64,000 nucleotides of DNA. Source: Culex pipiens pallens. Its lineage: Eukaryota > Arthropoda > Insecta > Diptera > Culicidae. Positions within the stretch are counted from its first letter, which is position 1; each line of letters opens with the position of its first letter. The notes beneath the pieces are model-generated. The model searched no databases, was not told the origin of the DNA, and saw nothing but the letters and a program-made list of their open reading frames with translations. The translations under genes were made by a program, and so were the position numbers. This document shows positions 43,242 to 56,480 of the stretch, one piece after another. The DNA lies in the NCBI RefSeq assembly GCF_016801865.2, contig NC_068938.1:130786689-130850688 (forward strand), in the 5' to 3' direction.

Positions 43242-44842
43242 CTTCTCATTTCGGACTTTTGCTGAGTTTTTCTTTTTGTAGTTCTGGAAAAGAAATGCTG
43301 CCGTAATTATTTTTAAATGTTTATTTTATCATTGCTAAACACTCTCAGTTAGTAATTTGCATTAATCACGATATATACGAATGGATTGCTAACACTTTCT
43401 TGTGGTTTCTATCTGGTTTTGTGTTTATTTCGGCTTTTTTTCTTTCTTTAAATTCTAGTCTATGTTTTTTTTTTGTAAGAAACATTCAACAATTGCTAAC
43501 ATCGTCGCCAGTCTCTCCTAAATTGATTAAACAAATGTAAAAACTTTGCGTAAAGCGATCCCGAAGATCATTTTCTGTTCGTTTTTTTTGTTATCAAAGA
43601 GCTGTATTTGGTTGTTCTGCGGCACGGCAGGAATGTTCAAAATTATGACTTTTTTTCATTTCGTTTTTTGGTATGGTAACTATCGTTCCGAGTTTCGGGA
43701 TGATTTGTAAGTAAGTTTTTAAAATTTGTGTATTTTTTTAAATAGTTTAAAACCGTTTTGTTGCTAGGTAGGGTTCTGTTCTGTTCTGGATTAGTGCACC
43801 ATTTTTGTTTGTTTGTCTTTCGATTTGCTTGGTTAGGTTTTTATTCTAGAGAGGGAGGTAATGGACTTTAATGTTTTCTGTATGCTTTTGAATTGACCAG
43901 ATGAGGTGGACACAGTCATGTTCAGGCCATCAACATAATCTAATATGTAACATCCTCTTGTTTATAAATGAAATTATGTTGGTGAGTGTATGTTACGCTA
44001 TCGCTCAAGAACAATCTTACGCAAAAATGATTTGAGACGCTACTTTTTAAAATTCATAAAATAAAAGCAAAACTTGAAATTTTTTCAATATCTTTGAAAT
44101 CATGAAATTATTATTTTTCCAAAGTTTAACGCCTTTTTTCAAATCTGTTACCTTCTAAATTTTGAACAATTTAAATTCATCACAGTGTTTACATTTTTAG
44201 TGGTGAGTTTCCCACTAGTCAAAACGATCGTTGAATCAATGCAACGTCTGATTGCAACTAGATTGACAACAGAAATTATTGGTCATATTATGATATAATT
44301 GTTTAACCATTACCGTCTGTTTGTCTGTTTCACTACCGACACAAAAAGTAATGATTTAGATGTAAAATACTAAATAGTTTGAAACATAAGATTTTGTATC
44401 ATTGGAATTCAATTAAGCTTTAATTTTTGAAAAATAAGTCAAATGATGATATTTATTAAAAAGTTTAAAAATTTGAAAATGCTGTGTTTTTGAAAATAGA
44501 TTTTTTTTGGGTTGTGAGACAACCGGTCAAAAGTAAAAAAAATAGTAAAAGTCTTTATCCAAAAATAATTTCAAATAATTAATTATTAATTTTGTATAAT
44601 TTTTGTGAGTTCAAAACTAAACAGTTCTTTTGAGTTTTTTTTACATATTACATCCCGCACGCACTTTCTTATACCTATAGCATATGCTGTCACAAACTCC
44701 AGACCCAGCAAATAAAAACTAAATTTAATATTTCAAGCACAACCAAATTTTAAAGCAAAAAGTATCCTTGTCTTAGTTTTTGATGAGTTTTTCCATACTT
44801 TCAAATATTAGTAGATCTTTGAAATTATTAAAGAAAAACGTT
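43242..44842. other. Intergenic, downstream of lysozyme, nothing recognised
   Basis: T-rich sequence after the lysozyme polyadenylation signal. No frame, RNA gene or bounded repeat that I can support. Confidence 0.5.
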
Positions 44843-45514
44843 ACTTAATCCACCTTTAGGTGGTTGGCGTCTTCCTCGCATTCATAAAGTAAATACACTA
44901 AAGTACTTATAACTATTGATAGGGTTGTCAGATCTTTAATCTTTTGTACTCGTTGGAAAGGTCTATTGATTACCTATCCAACGATGGGTCGCATGATTGA
45001 TCCGGACAACTTTCTCATCAAAATGTTTGAGATCCGGCCTCAAAAAAGTGTATAAATAACACTTAAGTGTTCATAACTTTTGATGAGGTTGTCAAATCTT
45101 CAATCTTTTAGATGCGTTGGAAAGGTCTTTTTACCTTTCTAACAATATGTAGCATGACGGGGTTTCTTACAAAAACCACCCTTTAACATTCTTTAGAAGT
45201 TTAGCTAAAATCTTTTTTTAGCATAACTTTTGAAGTATTTTGCTAAACTTCATAATATTAACTAGGGTCTTGTGGGACCCCAAGACGGGTCGAATGAGAC
45301 CAAAACGGTCCAAAGCGGCTAAGCCAGTCCGGAGATAATCGTTTGCATATTTTTCGGTGCACGGACTTAAAGACATACACACGCACAGACATTTGTTCAG
45401 AATTTGATTCTGAGTCGATAGGTATACGTGAAAGTGGGTCTACGAGGTCGAATAAAGAAGTTCATTTTTCGAGTGATTTTATAGCCTTTCCTCATTGAGG
45501 TGAGGAAGGCAAAA
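44843..45514. repeat. Old dispersed element, intact copy 2
   Basis: Matches 12443-15176 minus the hAT-type insertion. It starts with a CCACCTTTAGGTGG hairpin and ends with a GCCTTTCCTC...GAGGAAGGC hairpin. It supplies the empty target (GACATTTG near 45386) for that insertion. Confidence 0.75.
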
Positions 45515-48500
45515 ACCCTTGATTTTTTATTTTAAAATTGTCAAACTAACAAACCCAATCATGTACTGCAAAATTACTTTGTGACATTACTTAAGGAATA
45601 ATTAAAAAAAATAGTTTCCCTAGTTTTGAGGATACCAAAATGTCTGTAATAAAAATTTGGCTGAGAAAAGCTCTGATTGATGTGCACTGTTAAGTGATAA
45701 AACATATATCTCTGAAAAGCTTTCTTAAATTGTTGTGAAAACCGGCCTGAAAATGACTGATAAACATGACTTTAACTTGATTCTCTATCTTCAATTGGTA
45801 GAAATTTCACATAGTTGGTTTGGCATCTTACTTTGACATTCGCACTGTTTAGTTATTGGTTGAAAATAGTTTGAGTTTAAAGAGTTTATATGGCTTTTTT
45901 CCCCGGGATTATAAACAGTTTATTGCTCACTTGGGACGTGATTTATTATTTCTTCGGACACAACGTTACGAATGCTTTTCTACGCCTCTTACCTAAGCCC
46001 GAGGCTGGAACTTCCTCCAAACTGCACTTTGCACTACTCTGTTTGGTATGGAGGTATGTTTTTTTTCATAATTCAACTAGTGAACAAAATTTGTCGATAC
46101 TCTAACAATTGAGTATCGAAATTTTCTGTTCACGTAGTCTTTGATATTGGTTAAGAAACGCTCTATTATTCTACTCTTCCACATTTAAGCACTTTTGCTC
46201 TCTACGATTATTGCTGACAAACTTCATAACATATGCTTCCAATTTACAATATGATACAGATTTGAGCTTTTAGCTCAGATTTGCGGCTGACTTTAGTTTT
46301 AACGACACACACAACTACGTTCAACATTTTTACTCCTCAAAGGGATTCATTTTTTTTTATCACAGTGAGCTCGTCATTTTCTTCAATTTCGTCGCACATT
46401 TCCCTCACCGCGTGGGTACCCTTATTTGCTGACGAGATGCCTGCATCTAGGCGCAATCGATTGGAGTTCGATTTGTTGCAACGTTCAAATTTTTATGCAT
46501 TACTTCAGGGTGGTTTTTCTACAATCTATTCAGTTTGAACGCGCGATTTATGTACTACAGTTGAAGGAAATCGATATTTTGTGTTTAGTGATTTAGCACA
46601 GCATTTAGAAATAGTTGAAATTAATTATACATGATATTAATAATGTGAAAAAATTAAAAAAGAAAATCAGTTTAACAAAATTGAGTAAGTACATTGAATA
46701 AATAGAAATAGTCGGAGTTTCGAAATTATGCAAATACAAAGAAAAAGAAAGTTTTAACAAATTACTTCCATACTCGAAATTTATAATTTATTGACTAATT
46801 GGTCAATTATAGTGTGTAACGACATTTAAAAAAGTATGTTAGACTTTTTTTTTTCTTTTCTTCAAAGATACGTATAGTATCAAGTATATTTTTTGTAAGA
46901 AACCTAACACAATTGAAACACCATTGATTTACATTGATTTTAACTAACTCTTAAAAAATTTCAATGTAATTAATCAATTCTGTGTTCTATAAAACTACAA
47001 ATGAAAGAATGTAAATGTAAATATAATCGAATCGAAGGACAATAGTTAAAAGAAAATAGCTTAATAAAAAAAGGCAGAATCCTTAATAGTAAAAAGTTTT
47101 TTTTTTAAATAAATGACAAATAAATAAGTGAAAGAAATAAGGTTGAAGAACAATACAAATAAGTAGATGCAAAAGTTTGATTACACAAAGGATCAAAAGA
47201 CAAAAGATCTAACCGTAGAAAGTTGAAACACAAATGGTTCACAGGAGAAAGAAAGAAAGCAAAATTGTTCATAATCAAAAAGATTTAAAGACAATAGGTC
47301 AAATGATAACAGTTCGAGAGACGAAAAACAACATGTGAAAAGACAAAAGTTTCAAAATCAAATGAAAATCCAAAGCGTATTTGCTGTCTTGAGTATAGTT
47401 GTAGGCAGCGATGGAAGAATCTTCATCAAAAAAAAATCTTTTGACGCTCATCAAAAGAAAAAAAAAATGGGAATGAACATGACTCTCCTCTCTCCCGCAC
47501 GAGAGATCGGTATAATGAAGCCAGAAAAATCATCAATGGATTATTTGGTAGAGTACCGATTTCACTTACACTTGCAGGTGTAACGTCACACGTCGAAAAA
47601 TGGCTTGTCACTTTTCGTAGATGAACAATATGGGTATGCAAACAAAACGAAATAAATTGATTTAAAGTGGTGCTAACAATAAAAATCACAAAAAATCTTC
47701 AACAGATTGTTTTTTCCATCCCCGGTTGTAGGTAATGAAGGACAAACAGTACATTTTGTTTGAAGTACCGTCAACTGGGGTAAATCGGGATACATGGGGC
47801 GAATTGGGACAGCATGTAGACTGTAGTCCCGATTCACCCCAGATGACGGTACCTAATTAAAGAACAATAAAATCTTAATTAAATAATCCAAAGTTTTAAC
47901 TAGAAATAAATTAAAAATAATCAAAAACAAGCCTTACATATCAAAAGGCCAAAATTTAAGTTTTTTGGCCGTTTTGATATTTTTGGCTTGATGTTTTTTA
48001 ACATTGAAAATCGTACCAATAGTTTCCGAGATATCATTGAAAAATCAAGGTTGATTGGAAAACTAATTGGACAGCTGCCAAAATTGTATAGAGACTTCTA
48101 CGGACAAACCAGTGATGCCAAATGCTTTCTTTGATCATCGGAATGCACCCCAAAAAGAGCGGTCATTTAAAAAAACAAATATATTAAATTTCCGGTTTTC
48201 TTCGGGATTGCTAAATATGTCAAAAGCCAAAAGCTAAATGGTTGAAAACTAAAGATCGTAAAACTATAGGTTGAAAGACTAAAGAGTGAAAAACAAAAAT
48301 TACAGTTACAAACGATTGAAAGAATTAACGCGAAGATTTCCACCATTGCCATTCTTTTTCGTTCAAAGATATAAATTTTGCGTCGCTATCAATATTTTGA
48401 CAAAATTCCTTCAACAAGTTGTTTATAATATTGCCCTACACATGCTAATTCCTTTTGGTAACGATTATCCCATTCCTTGCAAAGTTATGGAAATCGTCAT

Positions 48501-50475
48501 TAGTCAATGATTGCCAACTAGGACGTCAATGATTGCTCTACAAAATTATATAAATTTTGAAACACATTTAATTTAGACCAAAAATTCTTTCAGTGGCTTC
48601 AAGAAGGCAACAACCGGCACATCCTGATTCATTTTGGTGCAGAAATTCGTTAAATTTAATGAGATACAGAGCATTTTAGAGTGATGATCAATTTTCTTCG
48701 AAAATGATCAACGGCTTCACCTTAAGATCAAAAGGAAAGGGGCTTAAAAAATCAAAAATCGAAGGGCAAATAGAACAAAAGAAGTGTTCGGAATTATAGA
48801 AGTTCAATAGACAGAAGGTCGAGTAACAAAGGGCCGAAAGACAAAACTTCAAATCGTCGCCGTCGTGCTAACTTGTCGTACGTGCATTTTTGGCCACATT
48901 GAACGCCATTTTGTGCAGCTCACACCTTTTGACCTTCACAGATCCCCAAAATTCGATTTCAATCCTGAGATATTCAACGAAATCCGAAAAAAAACTTCAT
49001 GCATTGTTGTCGCTCTTCATATGAAAGAAGTTTCAATATTGGCACTCCCTGAAAACTAATGTAATTGCGACAACCGGCCAAAGGGATTTCAGGTCAGAAC
49101 GCGTTTGACGCTCGTACAAGTTAGACTACCGTAAACATTTGTAATTATAACTCGGAACTCCAGCAACCAACTGCAACCAAACCTCGGAACAATGCACATA
49201 ATGGTTAGCCAATTAAAACATGTTTGTTATTGTTTACATTGCGTGCTTTCGTTTTTGTTTATTCAAGTTCAAACATTAAAACGCATTTTTTTTCGGAACG
49301 CCAAAATGGCTGGTGCGACAAGATAGCACGACGACGTTGAATTGAGAATAGTTCAAAAGGTAGAAAAACAATAGAAGGACATAAACTTGAGAAACAAAAT
49401 TTAAAACAAAAATGTGGAAAGTCTAAAGTTTGGAAAACTTATATTGAAAGGCAAAGACAAAAGACAATAAAAAATAAAATAAAAACAAAAGTTTGAAAAA
49501 CGAAGCAATAGTTTTACACTTTGATTTTATTAACTTGGTTTAAGCTAGTTTTAAAAATGAGAGTGAAATCATAGGATTCTTTGCTATAATTGAATTGTTA
49601 AAACACAATTATTGAACTAAAATTGTATTACACAGTAATCAAAAACCACCCAAATGCCTTAACCCTATGCTTAGAATAAGTGATTGATGTGCGTTTTGAT
49701 GTGATCACTTTTTGTTTTGGTTTTAGACGAACTCAATTTTGTAACAGTTTCGATTAAGATTAGAATTCTTTTCAAGAATTTGCGAGAAATCATCGACATT
49801 TCTATGTACAGAAAGCATAATTTGAAACTTCTTCTCGTATCTAGGTGGGAAGGGGGATGAACGGTACGCATGGCTTGGAAGTTAAAATAAGATTTTTTTT
49901 ATTTAATTTTATTTAAAAATACATCTCTACAAAATAAGATCGATCTAAAAACCAGAGTGGAAGTTCTGTGGGGGGAATATTAGTTGACTTTTTTCCAAAT
50001 CGTAATTGTGTTGTTCCGTGTGCACACACGGTAATTGGCCACATTGAATAGTAGTTTAGTGAAGAAGTACTTCAAAATAAATACATATTTTGAGTTTGGA
50101 ACCACTTGCAGTGGAAGTTCACCATTTTGTTTTCGAAAGGAAGCTGGTATGATTGATATGTTGTTCTTAATTAGAATGCCACGTGTTTGTTTAATTTTGA
50201 AAGCAATCATCAGCATTAGTAATTTGTTTGAATATTTAAATTTTGAAAAGGAACTTTGCACAAATTACTAACACTGACAAGCTCTTCTAATCGTAATTTG
50301 CTCATTCTACTCTATCAATTAACTTTAGAATGTTTTTGTTGTGTTTTCTCATAATTTAACCTTACCATGTCTAATTATTTGCACACTGGCGTATTGAATG
50401 GAGTTTTGGTAATTTCTACGATGGAGTCGCCAGTGTCTACGTTCGCGCCAGAAAGTGCCTCCATCGGGGAAGGTC
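45515..50475. other. Intergenic, AT-rich, mostly nothing recognised
   Basis: No coding region supported. It contains a small MITE (47766-47851) and a fragment at about 48020-48160 related to the repeats at 15.6-16.6 and 40.4-41.3 kb (CAGCTGCCAAAATTGTAT). From 46600 to 49500 there are many short A-rich segments of the form AAAAGACAAAAGNTNN, without a fixed period. Confidence 0.5.
47766..47851. mobile_element. 86-bp MITE, TACCGTCA ends
   Basis: TACCGTCAACTGGGGTAAAT and the inverse of TACCGTCATCTGGGGTGAAT bracket a short core with GTCCCGATT-like arms. It is the smallest member of the TACCGT set (30881-32905, 41353-42286). Confidence 0.75.
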
Positions 50476-51153
50476 CTATTTCCGGCTGCCACCCTCGTTG
50501 GCCAGCAGCGATTCCTTGGCTTCCTGCTTGACGCGTTTCTTCTCCTCCTTGGCGAGCATCTTGGCGAGCTTTTCCTCCTCCTTGGCGATGCGTTTTTCCT
50601 CCTGGGAAAATAGTTCAAAGGTTACTTTACTCAAATTTAGTTTCAAAGACTACAACGCCCGATCAAGCGCCCAACCCTCCTCCCACTCCTTACCTTCCTC
50701 GCGTCCTTTTCCGCCTTGATTTTGTGCTTTTCCTCCTTCTTCTTCCGCTCGATCGTTTCGTTCTTCTTATTGTCGTATTTTTCGTCCTGTTTGACGTTAT
50801 TGTTGCTGGTGTGATTATTGCCTTTGCTGTCGCTAAAACTACTCTTACTCTTGGAGAGGCCGGCACCACCGGAAGTGGAAGCAACGGCGGACGAGCCAGC
50901 CGAGAGCACACGTGCCTTGGGCGGAGTCCCAACTGCGGTGATGAGTGAGGTCGTGACTGGTTTGCCGGTGGCCATGTTGGTTTTGTTGATCGGAGACTTG
51001 CAGGCCGTCGGAGCGATCTTACCGTTGAGGCCCAGCTTCGAGGGGCCCGGTTTGGCACTACTGCTTTTTTCGATGCTCAGCAGAGGTATCGACTCGACCA
51101 CTTCTTCCTTGGCGTTCTTGCTGCCGGCAGGTTTGCCGGGTTGGGTGTAGTAT
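50476..51153 (-). CDS. C-terminal exons of a - strand gene, probably the RING gene
   Basis: Two exons, 51153-50694 and 50601-50476, with acceptors TTCCACAG and TTTTCCCAG, a GTAAGG donor at 50693-50688 and a stop TAG at 50478-50476. They join in phase 0. The first begins with the last base of a split codon, then YYTQPGKPAGSKNAKEE, and continues Ser/Ala/Lys-rich (VLSAGSSAVASTSGGAGL). The end is a dense Lys/Glu segment (ETIERKKKEEKHKIKAEKDA, EEKRIAKEEEKLAKMLAKEE), likely a coiled coil or charged helix, ending LLANEGGSRK. No catalytic domain is seen here. Joining it to the RING exons 11 kb upstream is inference from strand, order and low-complexity style; the reading phases do not match directly. 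Confidence 0.65.
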
Positions 51154-51156
51154 CTG

Positions 51157-52210
51157 TGGAAGAAGTTGAAATGTTTTGTTTAGGTAGAAATTGTTTCTCA
51201 GTTTTCTCAACAAATAATTTCAAATAAACTTAAAAATAACAAAAAATATACAGAAATGCGTTTCTGATCAATTTCAATGGAATGTAGGGAAGAGTAGTCA
51301 TCAATGAGATACGGGGAACAATGATAAAATGGCTCTCACAAATCGTAGTTTTAACCAATCAGGTTTATATTTGAAGAAAGGTGTGTCTACTGGATACACT
51401 TCTGCCATAAGAGTGACTTCAGATACGGAAGCTCCCTTGCTAAGCAATTTCTAAATGATTGGTTCTTTAGTTGGTTCTGGATTTTTCTGGAAATTTTCAG
51501 CAAAACTAATATTTCTTCAAATTTATTTCTTCATTTCGGATAGCATAAAGGTGGGCCAAAATGTCCTGTCATTAAATTTGATCATTTTTTTTTTCAAAAT
51601 CATTGGCAATCTTTGGCCAAGTTTTTGGCACATTTGAGATTAAACTTCATGTAAACAAAAATAGAAAGTTATTTATTATAAATATTTTTTTTATATAAAC
51701 CTTTTCCCGTTTCTCGAAAAAATTCAAAACCTGGAAAAATTGGAAGCCCTAGTCTTAAATCATTTTCTGACACATTCATTGCAACTTTCAGTTTCTTTGA
51801 TAAGTAACAACGTTTGTTTTTTTCCTAAAAAAATAATTATTAAAGTTTCAATTTCTATGAATTTTGACATTTCTTGAAACAATAAAATGATTTTTTTTTA
51901 ATTTGTATATTTTTGGACACAAGCAGACTTTTTTTGCTGGTTTCTGTGAGATTTTTGTACACTTTTTAACAACAACATTTTTTTGGAAAAATGATTTGAA
52001 ATTAAAAAAAAGTTTTTTAAATATTTTTTAAGATTGTTTGTATGAATAAACAGGTTGGGAATGTATTGGTGATGATGCAGATGTGTGGTGATGATGGGTG
52101 GTTGTGGTGGTATGTGGTTATTGTGGAGTTTGGGATGTTTGTTTATTTGATAATTAGAATATAGTTGGATTGGAGGTTTTATTTGATAAAATGAATTCAT
52201 AAAATCTAAC
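51157..52210 (-). other. Intron, ordinary composition fading at its end
   Basis: AT-rich intron of the - strand gene. From about 52030 the + strand progressively loses C. Confidence 0.6.
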
Positions 52211-55200
52211 AATTAAATATAAGGAGGGAGGTTGGGGGGGTGGGATTTGATTTTACTTTATACTTGTGTGTTTGTAGTAATTTAAGGTGTGGAGTGGGTG
52301 GTGGGGGGGGTTGGGAGTGTGGGTGAATTGGTAGTTTAATTGTTAAGTAATTATGTTTTAAGTTGTGGGTGATAAAATTCAATTTAGTGTATGGGATAAG
52401 ATGGTTTGTAGTAATAATTTGAGGTGGATGTTTTGGGGTGAGGGAGCGTGTAATATTGAATTAGGAGGAAGAAGTATGTGTATTATAGGTTTAGGTGATA
52501 AGAAATATTAATGTTTAGAGTTTAAGTAGTGAAATGATGCGGATAAAGTGATTTTTGGTGGTAGTTTTGATTAATAGGTGAGGTTTGGTATGTAAATCAC
52601 CTTGTGTAATATTAGGAGTTTGGAGTTGTTGAAATGGGCTTAAATGGGAGTTGGTATTTGATTGTATGTTGGGGGGGGAGTTGAAGAGTTGGGGGGAGGA
52701 AGGGGTTATTATGAGGGAATTGAGATATGATGTTTGATGGATGGAGTTTTGGGGGGTGTTTGGTTATGGGTGGAGGTTATTTGGAGTTTGGAAGGGGTGT
52801 TGGTGTATTTATGGGTTGTGTGGGGGTATGGGTTAAGTGTAGGGATTGGGTGAAGGGTTGTTGGGGGGGATTTTATTGAATTGTGTGGGATAGGTGAAGA
52901 AATAGGGTTTGGGTAAGATGGATGAGGGTGTTGGTGTAGGGGGGGGTTTTTTGATAAAGGGGGGGGGTGGTTTTGTTGTTGGGTGGGGGGATGATGGGGT
53001 GTTGGGGAATGGAGGGATTTGTTTTGGTTTTGTGAATTGAGGGGGGGTTGAGGAGGGGTGTATATTAGGAGAAGGGAGTTGAGGGTGATGATATTTTTGG
53101 TGGGAGTATGAAGGGATTTGATGATTGATGTTGTTTTTGTGGGTGTTTTGGGTAAATTTTGAGGAAGGGTTAGAATGATAGTATGTGGGTGATTGGGAGT
53201 GGAGTGTTATGTAAGATTGTATGAAGATTTGTTGGGGGTTGTTGGGGATATGTGTTTGAGTTTTGGTTTAAGGGGATTGGGAGATTGATTTAAGGGTGAA
53301 TTTATAGGATTTGAGGGGAGTGGAGTTTTATAGAATGGTTTGTAAAGATTGGGGGAGGAGTTGGTTTGGGGTTTAGAGATTATTAGTGTGTGGGTTGAAA
53401 TTGATTTGAATTTAGGAGATGATAGTTTTGGGTTGGGGATGGTTGGGAGGATGATGGAGTGTTGTTGGTGGAGGGAGTTGTTGGGTAGTTGTTGGTTTGA
53501 TTTAGTTGGGAAGTGTGAGGTGAGGATGATGTGGGGGTGAAGGGGATTTTGAGTTGTAGGGGATGGGGGAATTAGTAGGGTTTTGTGAATTTGATTTTAT
53601 GGGGGGTTTTGGGGTAATTGATTAGGTTTGGGGAGGAGGGTTGGGGGGTTGGTTTTGGTTTTTTGGAATGAAGATAATGGAGGGATGTGGGGGTTTGGGG
53701 GGTGTTGTTGGGGTGGGATGGATGTGAAGGTGGTTTTTAGGATGAGGTGTTTTGGAGGGGATTATTGTGGAGGTTTGGAGTGGGTTTGGGGTGGGATTGT
53801 GTAGATTTTATGGATTGGGTTTGGTGTGATAGAGATTTAGGAGGTGATTGGGGGGGTAGGGGAAAATGGTGGGTTGTGTTGTGGTGATAATGAGGGGTTT
53901 GTTGGTGGGGGGGGGTGGGGAGGTTGTTAAGGGTTTGGGGAATTTTTGGGGGGTTGTTGGGGGTTGGGGGAGTATGAGAGGGAGTTAGGGGATGGGAGAT
54001 GTGTGGTTGAGGGGATTGTTAAGGGGGATTTGAGGGGGTTGGAGAGGATGGATGTGATAGTTTAGGGTGTAGGGAGGAGAGTTATGGGGGATGTAGTTGA
54101 TTTGAGTTGTGAGGATGATTGTTGGGTGTTGATTTGGGGTAGGGTAGGGTGTTGTGATTGTGGAAGTGATGAATTTTGGGATGGTGGTTTGTGGAATTGA
54201 GGTTGATTGTGATGAGGGGGGGAGTTTTATTTTGATGTGGGTTTGGTGGAGATTGTGTGGAGTGTAAGGAAATTGGTGAGGGGGGTTGGTTTATATGTTA
54301 GTGGGGAGGGTTAGGAGGATGGTTTTGGTTTTTGGGTAGGGTTGGGTGATTTGATTTTGATATGGTGATAGTTTGTAATATTGTAGGTAGGGGTGGGGAT
54401 TTTAATTTGATTGGGGGTGGTGGGAGTTATGTTTTTTATTGGGGAAATGGAGGTGTTTTAAGTTGTTTGTAATTTGGATTGAGAGGTTGTTTGGGGTAAT
54501 GGGTTGGGTAGGGGTTGGTGGAATTTGGGGGGGGGATGGTTTTGATAAGTGTGATTTTTGAGTGTGAGTGAAGTGTTGGGTGGATTTGAAAAGGGTTTGT
54601 TGGGGTGGGGAAAATGGATGGGTTGGATTTGTGATAGGATTGATGTTGGGGAAATTTTGTTGGGATTGGGATTGAAATTTAGGGATTGTTAGGGGTTAGG
54701 TTTGATAGTTAGGAGTGTTGGATGTAGTAGGGTGTTAGTGGGATTAGAATAAGAATGGGAGTGGATGGAGGGGTGGGGTGTTAGGGTGTTGAGTGATAGG
54801 GGATTTGTTGGAATGGGGGTTTTTGGGGGAGGGTGTTATATTATGATAGGTGTTAGAGGTTTTTGGGTTTTTGGATGGGGAGGGAGAGGGGTTTGTGAGT
54901 GATGGTTTTGGATGTTGTGGTGGTTGGTAGGTTGAATGGTGGTTTAGGATGGTTTTATTATGATGGAGATTTGGGGTTGAATTGAGGTGGAGGAATGATG
55001 GTGGTGATGGTAGATGGGGGGTTGATTTAATTTATGGTGGGGGATTTTTTGATGGGGGGATTTAGTTATGAGAAGTTGATTTTGAAATTTAGGGAATATT
55101 TTTTGGGGATTTGTTTGGGTGGTAAGAAATTGGGATTTTGGGGTTGTGGGTTTTGGAGGGTGGTTAAAGTTTAGTAGGTGATGTTTTTGAATGGGGGGTA

Positions 55201-56480
55201 AGTTAGGGAATAGTGGTGGGAGTTTGGGGAGTGGTTATATATTAGGGGTGGGTTTGTGATGGTATTAAGTAGGGGTTTTTGGGAGGGGGTGGGAGAGGTG
55301 AGGTATATTTGAATTTTAAGGGGGAGGTGGATTGAAATTTTGGGTGGGGGTGGGAATAATATTGGGATATGGGTTTGGGGGTAGGAGGGATAGTATTGGG
55401 AAGGGAGGTTTTTGAAAAGATTTAATGATGGGGGTTAATGGAGATTGTGATGTAAGGTAAGTTGAAGATTAAAGATAGGGATTGGAGGAATGGTAAGAAT
55501 GGGGAGGTTTTGAGAAATAGGGTAAAGTATGTTATTTTTAGTTAGGGGAATTTTGGGATTTGGGGGTGGGATGGGAGGGGTTTGTTGATTGTTTTGGGGT
55601 TGATTTAATTTAGTTTTGTGGAAAGGGGTGGGGGAGGATGGGGTGGTAGGGTGGATTTGAATTATTATAAGGTTGGAGGGGGGTGAGATGAATAAGTATT
55701 GAGGGTTGTAAGGGATGTAAGAAGGTTGGTAGTATGGAGGGAGATGTAGGTTTTGGGGGGGGGGGGGGATTTGTTAATTATTTTGGGGGGTGAGGGTTTT
55801 GGAAGATTATTAGTATGGAGAAGAGGAGTAATTAGTTATTTAAGGATTTGGATTGGGAAGGATTGGAGGATGGGAGGAGTTTGAGGAATTTGAGTTAGTT
55901 GATAGTATTGGGAGTAAGGGTAGAGGGGAGATAGATTTAGATGTATGTTTGTGAAGGGATTATGGGAGTGTTTTATAAGTTTAGGGGGAATTGTTGGGTG
56001 TGGGTAAGATATGGATTTGATTTGATTAAGATTTGTAGGGGGAGGGGGAGGGGAAGGGTAAGGGTAGGATTTAAGGATAAGTAGTTAGTAATTTGAGGAT
56101 TTTGGGAGGGTAAGGGGGGGTAATGGGGATTATTTGGAGAGGTTTTTTGAGGAGGGGGTTTTGTATTATTTTGGATGGGGTGGATTTTTAGGGGTTTGGG
56201 TTTGTTAGATGTGAGGTTTTTTAGGGGGTGGGGGGGTTTGTTAGAGTAGGTGTGTTTTTTGTAAATGAGAGTGGAAGGATAGATATGTGAGATTGTATAG
56301 GTATGGGAGTTGGTTATGGGTGGGGGGGGTGTATGGGGTTGAGGGAAATTTATAGTGTTTTTGTGTATGGTAAGTTTGGTTATTTGTTTGTATGTGGTTT
56401 TTGATGATTGGTTTGTTGAATTGTTGGTTGTTGATTATGGTAGTGGGTGGTAGGGGGTGTTGGGTGAGTGGATTGTTGGA
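52211..56480. other. Tract nearly devoid of C on the + strand
   Basis: Only a handful of C between 52211 and 52640, and none that I can find from there to about 56770. The text is A, G and T without a tandem period, drifting to more G and less A from left to right. Open frames here only reflect the lack of C. Confidence 0.85.
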